From an uncultured Collinsella sp. (GTDB lineage Bacteria > Actinomycetota > Coriobacteriia > Coriobacteriales > Coriobacteriaceae): a DNA stretch of 22,037 nucleotides. The notes under the pieces are model-generated. The model had not been told where the DNA came from. It did not search any database and worked only from the letters and a program-made list of their open reading frames with translations. The translations under genes and the position numbers were made by a program. The stretch is taken from contig CAAELZ010000090.1 of the NCBI GenBank assembly GCA_900756945.1, positions 1 through 22,037 on the forward strand, read 5' to 3'. Positions 15,988-22,037 of the stretch are shown one piece after another; the stretch's first letter is position 1; every line of letters starts with the position of its first letter.

Positions 15988-16135
15988 AGTGAGCTCCTCT
16001 CTGTAACGCCCGGCGAGACCGCGCGGCGGGCGCAAATACGGTGTAGCGCTAGCACAGCGCCGGCGACCCCGCGGAGGTCGCCTATACGCGCGTCGGATGC
16101 GGCGAAACATCTGACGCGCGCAAATCTACTTGTAA
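15988..16135 (-). promoter_or_regulatory. Hairpin-rich gap between ssnA and ygfK
   Basis: These 148 nt hold several stem-loops. The largest pairs 16087-16099 with 16108-16120 (12 of 13 bp, 8-nt loop). Others are 16062-16068 with 16076-16082 (GGCGACC/GGTCGCC) and GCGCT...AGCGC around 16046-16060. A fourth, CGCCCG/CGGGCG, lies nearer the ygfK ribosome site. None is followed by a T-run. RNA processing, stability control or partial attenuation between ssnA and ygfK is plausible. I see no clear internal promoter. Confidence 0.5.
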
Positions 16136-17491
16136 TTAGTAGGCGCGATCGTTGAGCGTGCTCCAGAGCTTCTTGGACTCGGCCATGGTCCACGCGTTGA
16201 TCTTGTCCTCATCAATGCCAACGAACTCGCGATCCTTGTACAGGACGCGGCCGTTGATGATGGTGGTGCGGCAATTTTTGCCCATCATGCCAAAGAGCAT
16301 GTGGCCGTCGATGTTCTCCTCGCTCAGCGGCGTAAAGGGCTTGTAGTCCATAACGATGACGTCGGCGGCAGCACCGGCCTCGAGCACACCGAGCTTGCGA
16401 TCGAAGTACTTGCTCGCCATCTTGGCGTTGTTCTCGAACAGCATGGTCATGGCCTCGCACCAGCCCACGTTGGGCATGGCGGCGTTGTGGCGCTGAATGA
16501 TCAGGAAGACCTTGAGGCTCTCGAGCATATCGTGGGTGTAGGCGTCGGTGCCCATGCACACGGGGATGCCGCGGCGGAAGAACTCGAGCACGGGAGCGCA
16601 GCCCACGGCGTTGCCCATATTGGATTCGGGGTTGTTGACCAGCCAGGTGCCGGACTCCTTGACGATATCCATCTCGGCGGGCGTCACGTGGATGCAGTGG
16701 CCGAGCATGGTGTCGGGACCCAGCAGATTGTGCTGCAGCAGGCGCTCGACGGGGCTGATGCCACCACGGTTGAGACGGGAGTCCCACACGTCATTCATGC
16801 CCTCGCACACATGGATGTGGAAGCCGGTCAGGCCGTTGTTGGCCTCGGCCATCTTGTCCATGGTCTCGTCCGAAAGCGTAAAGGTGGCGTGACCGCCAAA
16901 CATGGCGGCGATCATGTGATTGTCGTTATCGCGACGCTCCTTGGCGGCCCACTGGGCAAACTCGGCGTTCTCGGCAATGGCCTGGTCGCATTTTTCCTGG
17001 CCGCGGCGGTCGGAGACCTCGTAGCACAGGCACGAACGCATGCCCAGCTCCTGAGCTGCATCCTTAATGGTAAAGAGGCTGCCTGGGATCTCGCAGAAGC
17101 TCGCGTGGTGATCGAAGATCGTTGTGACGCCATCGCGGATGGAGTCCAGAATCGTGGCATAGGCGCTGGCCTTGGTGCCGTCGAGCGTCAGGTTGTCATC
17201 GATCTTCCACCACTGCTGCTCAAGATTCTCCAGGAAGTTGGTGGGGTTGCAGCCCTTAATGGCAAGGCCGCGAGCCAGACCCGAGTAGATGTGGGTGTGG
17301 CAATTGATGAGTCCGGGCATGATGAGGTTGCCCTGGGCGTCGACGTACTCGGCATCCGGGTACTTGACCTTGAGCTCGCACTCGGGGCCCACTTCGACGA
17401 TCGTATCTCCGTCAATGGCGACCGCACCGTTTGGAATAAACGGGGTCTGAGCGTTGCGGGTAAAAACGGAACCGTTAGCGACCAGAAGCAT
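16136..17491 (-). CDS. ssnA: SsnA-type amidohydrolase (putative aminohydrolase of the purine cluster)
   Basis: This 451-residue metal-dependent hydrolase of the TrzA/ATZ/guanine-deaminase-like amidohydrolase group is cytoplasmic. Metal ligands are visible: H65-x-H67 in INCHTHIYSG, H227 in FHIHVCEG, H265 in GHCIHV and D316 in MGTDAYTHD. Length matches E. coli SsnA (442). I start it at ATG 17489-17491, which has AAGGGAG seven bases upstream; the ATG six codons earlier lies before that site. It likely deaminates or opens an N-heterocycle made during purine breakdown. The true substrate is not established, and guanine deaminase is a reasonable alternative. It sits second in the operon, 195 nt after the permease gene and 148 nt before ygfK, and both gaps are structured. 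Confidence 0.92.
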   Translation of the reverse strand: MLLVANGSVFTRNAQTPFIPNGAVAIDGDTIVEVGPECELKVKYPDAEYVDAQGNLIMPGLINCHTHIYSGLARGLAIKGCNPTNFLENLEQQWWKIDDNLTLDGTKASAYATILDSIRDGVTTIFDHHASFCEIPGSLFTIKDAAQELGMRSCLCYEVSDRRGQEKCDQAIAENAEFAQWAAKERRDNDNHMIAAMFGGHATFTLSDETMDKMAEANNGLTGFHIHVCEGMNDVWDSRLNRGGISPVERLLQHNLLGPDTMLGHCIHVTPAEMDIVKESGTWLVNNPESNMGNAVGCAPVLEFFRRGIPVCMGTDAYTHDMLESLKVFLIIQRHNAAMPNVGWCEAMTMLFENNAKMASKYFDRKLGVLEAGAAADVIVMDYKPFTPLSEENIDGHMLFGMMGKNCRTTIINGRVLYKDREFVGIDEDKINAWTMAESKKLWSTLNDRAY

Positions 17492-17686
17492 GGATGCTCC
17501 CTTCAACATCAGAGGCGGGGTTTGACACCTCTGACATGGCGGAGTGCGAAGCGCCGGCCTACACCGGAAACGGGCCCTCTCCCGTCAACGCTTCACCAAA
17601 GGGACAAACCCTTTGAAGTGCGGCTTGACGCCGCATGACGTCGGCGGACGAGGCGATGCGTCCGCCGACGAATAGCACCGAATTGG
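17492..17686 (-). promoter_or_regulatory. Hairpin-rich gap between permease and ssnA
   Basis: Five or more stem-loops lie in 195 nt: 17640-17649 with 17660-17669 (perfect 10 bp), TGCGGC/GCCGCA around 17620-17636, CAAAGGG 17597-17603 with CCCTTTG 17609-17615, a CCGG...CCGG pair near 17560, and TCAGAGG 17509-17515 with CCTCTGA 17528-17534. There is no T-run on the minus strand, so simple termination is unlikely. The last hairpin ends a few bases before the ssnA ribosome site (AAGGGAG) and could affect translation. Confidence 0.5.
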
Positions 17687-19081
17687 TTACTTCTTGCTCT
17701 CGGGCAAGACCAGATCCACGGCAGCGTCCTTGGCAGCATCGATGTGCTGAGCCACGACCGGCGTCTGCGGAAGAATCAGGTTAAGGACGATGGCCATGAT
17801 GGCGGTGGGGGTTACGGCATTGGAGCCGATGACGGTGGACACCCAGGCGGGCATACCCTCGCCGGCAAGGCAACCGCTGGCCATCCAGATACCCAGGCCA
17901 AAGACGACGGAGGTACCGACGATGGTGGTAGTGCGCTGCGTGAGGCCCTCGCGGGTGAACATGCGCACGCCGTTCATGGTAATGGTGCCAAAGACGCCGA
18001 CGGTCGCGCCGCCGATGACGGGCTGCGGGATAGCGGAAAGGACGGCAGAGAGCTGCGGGAACAGACCGGCGATGGCAAAGACGGCCGCGATGATCACAAA
18101 GACCCACTTGTTGACGACCTTGTTGGAGCAGATGATGCCCACGTTCTGGCCAAGGGCGCTGGTGGGAAGACCGCCCAGCAGGCCGCCGACCATAGAGGTG
18201 AGGCCCTGGGACACGATAGCGCCGGAGAGCTCGCGCTCGGTGGGCATACGGTCGATGGAGCCCAGGCAGGCGGCGGAGACGTCGCCGATAACCTGGATGG
18301 CAACCATGGGGAACACGACGGCGAGGGTAATGCAGACCTCGGGATCAAACTCGAGCGCATAGGGCATGAGCTTGGGAAGGGCGAAGACCTGAGCGGTGGC
18401 GACGCTTGAGAAGTCGATCATGCCAAAGGGGATGGAGACGATCATGCCAACGATCATGCCAAAGAACACGGATCCCAGCTTGAGCGTGCCCTTGCCAAAG
18501 TTGGCGAGCGCAAAGACCACGGCGAAGGTGATAAGAGCGACGCACCAGGCCTGCGGAGTGCCCCACAGCGGCGTACCCATACCGCCGGCCATATACTTGA
18601 CGGCCGTGGGATACAGCGAAACGCCGATGGAGAAGATGACCGTACCGGTCACGACGGGCGGGAACAGCCACTTGATCTTGCTGTAGGCCAGACCAAAGAG
18701 GACCGCGACGGCGCCGCCGACGATCTCGCCGCCCAGCAGCGCACCAAAGCTAAAGCCCGAGGCACCCATGGCCTGCAGGGCCGGCAGGAACGCGAACGAA
18801 ACGCCCATGACGATGGGCAGGCCGCCGCCGATGCGACGGAAGGGAGCGAAGGCCTGAAGGGCCGTATCGATCGCCGAAAGAATGAGCGCGACCTGGATGA
18901 TGTCGGTGCTCTGCTGGCTATTAAAGCCGTAGACGCCGGCCATGATGACCGCCGGGGTGATGATGCCGGCAAACGATGCCAGTACGTGCTGAAGGGCACA
19001 CGGGATCATTTCCTTAACGGGAGGCATGCCTTCGCGAGTGAACAGGGCTTCAGTGCCGTTCGTAACCGTCTCCTGGGTCAT
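17687..19081 (-). CDS. NCS2 family purine (xanthine/uric acid) permease
   Basis: This 464-residue integral membrane protein of the nucleobase-cation symporter 2 family is about the size of E. coli XanP and XanQ (463-466). It has around a dozen hydrophobic segments with glycine-rich loops. QHVLASFAG (Q31-H32) corresponds to the conserved TM1 histidine region of XanQ, and SALGQNVGI matches the family's QN-x-G motif. It probably imports xanthine, urate or hypoxanthine with protons, feeding the enzymes encoded downstream. I start at ATG 19079-19081 (CGAGGA and GGTGG upstream, protein MTQETVTNG...). The frame extends 29 codons further, through the leader to the -10. It is the first gene of the operon, 88 nt downstream of a good promoter. 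Which purine it carries cannot be told from sequence. Confidence 0.9.
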   Translation of the reverse strand: MTQETVTNGTEALFTREGMPPVKEMIPCALQHVLASFAGIITPAVIMAGVYGFNSQQSTDIIQVALILSAIDTALQAFAPFRRIGGGLPIVMGVSFAFLPALQAMGASGFSFGALLGGEIVGGAVAVLFGLAYSKIKWLFPPVVTGTVIFSIGVSLYPTAVKYMAGGMGTPLWGTPQAWCVALITFAVVFALANFGKGTLKLGSVFFGMIVGMIVSIPFGMIDFSSVATAQVFALPKLMPYALEFDPEVCITLAVVFPMVAIQVIGDVSAACLGSIDRMPTERELSGAIVSQGLTSMVGGLLGGLPTSALGQNVGIICSNKVVNKWVFVIIAAVFAIAGLFPQLSAVLSAIPQPVIGGATVGVFGTITMNGVRMFTREGLTQRTTTIVGTSVVFGLGIWMASGCLAGEGMPAWVSTVIGSNAVTPTAIMAIVLNLILPQTPVVAQHIDAAKDAAVDLVLPESKK

Positions 19082-19168
19082 TTGACCACCAATCCTCGAA
19101 ATAGTTGTTTTCGCATCTAACGCTCTATTGTGACGCAGTGCGGGGTTGAGGTTGTGCCTTCGTTGCAT

Positions 19169-19197
19169 ATCGTATTAAAGATGGTTCTCATTCTCAA
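19169..19197 (-). promoter_or_regulatory. Promoter of the purine operon
   Basis: On the minus strand TTGAGA (19192-19197) and TACGAT (19169-19174) are spaced by exactly 17 bp, a good vegetative promoter. It gives a leader of about 80 nt before the permease start. The -35 region overlaps the direct repeat GAGAATGAGAAC, which could be an operator for the divergent regulator. I see no purine-riboswitch signature in the leader. Confidence 0.7.
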
Positions 19198-19432
19198 TAA
19201 TAATTTTTTGTTATCAGACTATTCTTGAGCTGAGACAATGCATTTCCGCAGGTCAGGAAAGTGTCCGGTCAAAATAACATCTAACTTTTCTTTTGGTCAA
19301 CCGTTTACCGCCAAAATCATACCGCTCGTCTGTATTACGCAATGTACCTGCGAATATGCGAGTCAATAGACACCGTGTTACCATGAGAAAAAATTGTTAT
19401 GAAACTTCCGCTTTCACCCAAAGGAGTTGCCC
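19198..19432 (+). promoter_or_regulatory. Upstream region of the YheO-like regulator
   Basis: This A+T-rich intergenic stretch is shared with the divergent permease operon. GGTCAA appears twice, at 19267-19272 and 19295-19300, as a possible binding motif. AAGGAG at 19421-19426 precedes GTG 19433 by six bases and fixes the start. I could not pick one plus-strand -35/-10 pair with confidence. Confidence 0.4.
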
Positions 19433-20089
19433 GTGAACGAGACCGTACGTCGCTTTTTGCCGATGGTCGATTTCCTGGAGCAGATACTCGGCAAAAACAG
19501 CGAGATCGTGCTGCACGATTTCTCGGATCCCGACCACGCCATCGTCGATATTCGCAACGGCATCGTGAGCGGCCGTAAGGTCGGCGGTCCCGCCACCGAT
19601 CTGGCGCTCAAGATCATGCACGACCCAAAGTATCGCGACCTGCCGTTTATTACGGGCTATGAGGGGCGCGGTGCCGGTGGCAAGACGTTGGAGTCAGCGA
19701 CGTACTTTATCCGCGAGGATAACGAGATCGTCGGCATGCTCTGCGTCAACACCGATCTCTCGACCGTGCGCTCCATCAACGCCATGGCACAGCAGCTCAT
19801 GGCCTGCTTCGACGCGGCGCCGACGCGCACGGAGCCCGCCCCTATCGAGGTCGAAAGCCTTTCGGAGTCCACACAGGAGCTCATCGACCGCAGCATTGCC
19901 GAGTTGCTGAGCGCGCGCGGGCTGGATGTAGCGTCGCTTGGCCAGAGCGACCGCGTGGACGTCATTCGCCACCTCAACGGCAACGGGGTGTTCATGCTCA
20001 AGGGCGCTGTGGCCTGCGCCGCCACCGCGCTGGGCATCTCGGAGCCCAGCGTATACCGCTACCTGCAAAAAGTCCGCAAGGAAGGCTAA
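19433..20089 (+). CDS. YheO/DauR-type transcriptional regulator (PAS-like plus HTH)
   Basis: This is a 218-residue DNA-binding protein. The N-terminal YheO-like PAS domain covers roughly residues 8-115, with FLEQILGKNSEIVLHDFSDP and later ESATYFIREDNEIVGMLCVN, both hallmarks of the family. The C-terminal helix-turn-helix of the DauR/HTH_22 type covers about 150-215, ending GISEPSVYRYLQKVRK. The start is GTG 19433-19435, six bases after AAGGAG; the TTG at 19427 is too close to that site. Family members sense small molecules and control amino-acid or nucleobase catabolic genes. It is transcribed away from the permease operon across a shared 350-bp region, so it is the likely local regulator, possibly responding to a purine. 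The ligand and the direction of control are unknown. Confidence 0.9.
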   Translation: MNETVRRFLPMVDFLEQILGKNSEIVLHDFSDPDHAIVDIRNGIVSGRKVGGPATDLALKIMHDPKYRDLPFITGYEGRGAGGKTLESATYFIREDNEIVGMLCVNTDLSTVRSINAMAQQLMACFDAAPTRTEPAPIEVESLSESTQELIDRSIAELLSARGLDVASLGQSDRVDVIRHLNGNGVFMLKGAVACAATALGISEPSVYRYLQKVRKEG

Positions 20090-20144
20090 CCCACTGATTC
20101 CTTGGGGACGGAGGAAAACGGATCATTTTGCCGCACCGCTTGAC

Positions 20145-20182
20145 AAAAGACCCTGCAGCTCGCACGCGCTGCAGGGTCTTTT
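20145..20182. terminator. Bidirectional intrinsic terminator
   Basis: AAAAGACCCTGCAGC (20145-20159) pairs perfectly with GCTGCAGGGTCTTTT (20168-20182) around an 8-nt loop. The T-run works on the plus strand for the regulator gene, and the A-run reads as T on the minus strand for ridA. It lies between these two convergent genes. Confidence 0.93.
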
Positions 20183-20212
20183 TGCATGTCATGTTTAGTT
20201 GTTGCCAACGCC

Positions 20213-20590
20213 TTAGAGAGCGGCGACGACCTCGATCTCGACCAGACCGCCAGCCGGAAGAGCGGCAACCTGGAAAGCGCTGCGCGCGGGGAACGGGGCC
20301 TCGAACTTGGAGGCGTAGATCTCGTTTACGGCAGCGAAGTCGGCAATGTCAGCCAGGTAGACTGTGGTCTTGACGACATCGGCAAAGGTGGCGCCGGCAG
20401 CGGTCAGCAGGGCCTCGACGTTAGCAAGGGACTGCTTGGCCTGGGCCGCGACGCCCTCGGGCATCTTGCCAGTTGCGGGATCGATGCCCAGCTGGCCGGA
20501 CAGGAACACCATGTTGCCGGTCTGGATACCAGGGGAATACGGGCCGATGGCCGCGGGTGCGTTATCGGAAGACACGACGGTCTTGCTCAT
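20213..20590 (-). CDS. ridA: RidA family enamine/imine deaminase
   Basis: This 125-residue cytoplasmic protein is predicted to hydrolyse reactive enamine/imine intermediates such as 2-aminoacrylate to keto acids. Family marks are present: IGPYSPGIQ near the N-terminus, SGQLGIDPATG (31-41), PARSAFQVAALP with the catalytic arginine R103, and VEIE with E120. Length is typical for a trimeric RidA. The ATG at 20588-20590 follows AAGGAG, while the frame continues 131 codons upstream without meaning. The gene has its own promoter and leader hairpin. Diaminopropionate and other amino acids produced by anaerobic purine degradation can yield aminoacrylate, so its place beside the purine cluster may be functional, but RidA is also a general housekeeping enzyme. 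Confidence 0.95.
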   Translation of the reverse strand: MSKTVVSSDNAPAAIGPYSPGIQTGNMVFLSGQLGIDPATGKMPEGVAAQAKQSLANVEALLTAAGATFADVVKTTVYLADIADFAAVNEIYASKFEAPFPARSAFQVAALPAGGLVEIEVVAAL

Positions 20591-20622
20591 GTTTTTCTCC
20601 TTACAAGTAAAAGGGAACGGGA

Positions 20623-20668
20623 GCGCGGCGTTCACACCGGGAGGCACAGTTCGGTCTGAACACCGCGC
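20623..20668 (-). promoter_or_regulatory. Long hairpin in the ridA leader
   Basis: 20623-20634 pairs with 20657-20668 over 12 bp with one G-T type exception, and an inner ACCG...CGGT pair extends it. It lies within the transcribed leader, about 10 nt after the predicted transcription start and 33 nt before the ridA start codon. There is no T-run behind it. It could be an mRNA-stabilising hairpin or a regulator/ligand binding element. I cannot match it to a known riboswitch. Confidence 0.5.
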
Positions 20669-20677
20669 TTGATTGGG

Positions 20678-20706
20678 ATAGTACTCAAGGTTTCCGCGCG
20701 ATGCAA
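20678..20706 (-). promoter_or_regulatory. Promoter of ridA
   Basis: On the minus strand TTGCAT (20701-20706) and TACTAT (20678-20683) are spaced by exactly 17 bp, a good vegetative promoter. It places the transcript start near 20671. Nothing in the remainder of the gap to 20876 is convincing, apart from an isolated TATACT at 20839-20844 that may serve the U32 gene. Confidence 0.7.
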
Positions 20707-20876
20707 GATTTTTATTACGTTGCGAGAATCTTTTATCGCCCAACGGCGTCTGTCGGCCGCTAAACGGCACGACCGGCGACCTGCCTGAAGACTTTATCCT
20801 GCTTGGGCCACAGGGCTCGTCCGCCGCAACAGCACCACTATACTTTTGAGAATCTGAGCATTTTGAAAGGCAGGAT

Positions 20877-22037
20877 ATGACCGCAACCGCCAGTCGAACC
20901 ACCAACCGCAGGCCCGAGCTTTTGGCGCCCGCCGGAGGGCCCGAGCCCTTTGCCGCCGCACTCGCCGCCGGGGCAGACGCCATCTACTGCGGCATGGGCA
21001 GCTTCAACGCCCGCCGCAAGGCCACCAACTTTACCGACGAGGCCTTTGAGCAAGCCTGCCGCGCCGCGCATCTAGCCGGGTCGCGCGTCTACGTCACGGT
21101 CAACATCGTCATCAAGCAGTCCGAGATGGGCGATGCGTTGCAACTCATCCACCGCTGCTCCACGTTGGGCGCCGACGCCTTCATCATCCAAGACTGGGGC
21201 CTGTTCTTTGAGGTCAAGCGCTCGATGCCCGGCATCGAGACGCACATCTCAACCCAGGCGAACATCCACGACGACCGCGGAACCCTTTGGTGCCGCGAGC
21301 AGGGCGCCGACCGCGTGACTCTCTCGCGCGAGCTTTCCATCGACGAAATTGCCACCATTCACGATGCCGCGCCCGATGTGGACCTTGAGGTCTTTAGCCA
21401 TGGCGCCATCTGTTTTTGTTACTCGGGCCTGTGCCTGCTGTCGAGCTTTGCCATGGCGGGCCGCTCGGCCAACCGCGGCATGTGCGCTCAGCCCTGTCGC
21501 CTGCCCTACGAGCTGATTGACGAGAACGGCCGCACGCTCTCCCCCGCCGGCCGCGAGCGTGCGCTATGCCCGCGTGACACCAACACTTCGCAGCTCGTTC
21601 GCCGTCTGTATGACGCCGGCGCCGCGTCGCTCAAACTCGAGGGCCGCATGAAGGCGCCCGATTACGTGTACTCCATCGTTGATGTGTATCGTCATCAGAT
21701 TGATGACATGCTGGCCGGGGTCGCCGTTGCCAAGGACGAGGACGCCGCCCGCCAGCGCCAGCTCAAGCGCTGCTTCAACCGCGACTTTACGCACGCCTAT
21801 CAGGACGGCACCTCGGGCGACGAGATGATGAGTTACGAGCGCTCCAACAACCGCGGCCAGATCGTGGGCACGGTGCTGGGCAGCCGCCCGGCCAACCGCG
21901 ACGTGCGCGGGCTCAAGCCCGACGACCGTCGTCGCCGCGCCGCCATCGCCCGCATTGAGCTGTTTGAGCCTGTGGGCAAGGGCGACTTGTTGGAACTTCG
22001 CCACGACGACGAGTTCGATCAGTTCCTAACCACTATC
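20877..22037 (+). CDS. Peptidase U32 family protein, 3' end outside window
   Basis: The first 387 codons of a U32 protein run off the right edge. ELLAPAGG (14-21) opens the barrel. EVFSHGAICFCYSGLCLLS (171-189) fits the U32 signature, and SANRGMCAQPCR adds C203 and C207 to C179 and C186 as likely iron-sulfur ligands. The later FNRDFTHAYQDG...NNRGQIVGTVLG resembles the longer members with extra C-terminal domains. Despite the peptidase name, characterised relatives hydroxylate RNA bases without oxygen (RlhA on 23S rRNA, TrhP on tRNA) or ubiquinone precursors. An RNA-modifying role fits a strict anaerobe best, but the subgroup cannot be fixed from a partial sequence. ATG 20877 follows AAAGGCAGGAT. 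The gene is divergent from ridA. Confidence 0.9.
   Translation, partial: MTATASRTTNRRPELLAPAGGPEPFAAALAAGADAIYCGMGSFNARRKATNFTDEAFEQACRAAHLAGSRVYVTVNIVIKQSEMGDALQLIHRCSTLGADAFIIQDWGLFFEVKRSMPGIETHISTQANIHDDRGTLWCREQGADRVTLSRELSIDEIATIHDAAPDVDLEVFSHGAICFCYSGLCLLSSFAMAGRSANRGMCAQPCRLPYELIDENGRTLSPAGRERALCPRDTNTSQLVRRLYDAGAASLKLEGRMKAPDYVYSIVDVYRHQIDDMLAGVAVAKDEDAARQRQLKRCFNRDFTHAYQDGTSGDEMMSYERSNNRGQIVGTVLGSRPANRDVRGLKPDDRRRRAAIARIELFEPVGKGDLLELRHDDEFDQFLTTI

Noticed and set aside
13117..16155. 1012-codon open frame on the plus strand, antisense to ygfK
   Set aside because: It mirrors a clearly recognised gene; high G+C at third codon positions suppresses stops on the opposite strand. It has no family motifs and an alanine/glycine/histidine/leucine-rich composition typical of such shadows.
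19180..19205. Fur-type box (GAGAATGAGAAC near TTATTA)
   Set aside because: It gives only direct half-site similarity, without the inverted arrangement, and the neighbouring genes are not iron genes; a regulator-specific site or simple promoter sequence is more likely.
19237..19268. Possible extra copy of the 61/62-bp repeat before the regulator (GCATTTCCGC...GGAAAGTGTCC)
   Set aside because: Only about 20 scattered bases resemble a right arm followed by a left arm, and the linker is too short; chance similarity is likely.

Overview
The window looks like a GC-rich (about 60% G+C) anaerobic gut actinobacterium of the Coriobacteriia, most likely Collinsella or a close relative. That placement is an inference from base composition, strong GGAGG-type ribosome sites and gene content; no rRNA or other taxonomic marker is present. 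There are two halves: an accessory, defence-like region (1-9640) and a metabolic region built around purine breakdown (9607-20182), followed by ridA and a U32 peptidase-family gene.

Accessory half. The last 33 codons of an upstream gene, probably the hsdS specificity subunit, overlap a complete type I restriction subunit hsdR (97-3009). Facing it is a DEDDh-type 3'-5' exonuclease (3361-3969, minus strand) with an unusual coding-like tail after its stop codon. Next come two unrelated stand-alone ATPases on the minus strand. One is of the AAA_14/DUF4143 type (4428-5723), with five TACGC-led units at exactly 23-bp steps upstream. The other is of the archaeal-ATPase/DUF234 type (6066-7445), with a perfect inverted repeat of two 25-bp arms over its promoter. 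A plus-strand gene with an AbiEi-like N-terminal part and a DUF559/Vsr-like C-terminal part follows (8097-9095). The spaces between these genes hold a tandem repeat of 61/62 bp whose units can each fold into a hairpin: four units at 7571-7802, seven at 9169-9585, and decayed pieces at 5905-6032. The repeat is not explained by any gene here and is the strongest candidate for something undescribed.

Metabolic half. A minus-strand operon reads purine permease (NCS2) - ssnA - ygfK - polyferredoxin - fused molybdenum hydroxylase (xdhD type), and ends in a clear intrinsic terminator at 9607-9637. It corresponds to the ygfK-ssnA-xdhD-xanthine permease part of the E. coli purine cluster and of the anaerobic purine/urate clusters of gut bacteria, and is linked by family knowledge to the labile-selenium molybdenum hydroxylases. 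The hydroxylase has no FAD subunit. An RnfB-like protein with four predicted [4Fe-4S] clusters sits between it and YgfK, whose FAD and NAD(P) domains could exchange electrons with it. The two larger gaps in the operon (195 and 148 nt) are packed with stem-loops.

A divergent YheO/DauR-type PAS-HTH regulator (19433-20089) is the obvious candidate controller. A strong promoter (TTGAGA-17-TACGAT) lies before the permease. A bidirectional terminator (20145-20182) separates the regulator from a convergent ridA (20213-20590), which has its own promoter (TTGCAT-17-TACTAT) and a hairpin in its leader. A U32-family gene (20877 onward) runs off the right edge. No tRNA, rRNA, CRISPR array, insertion sequence or integrase was found.
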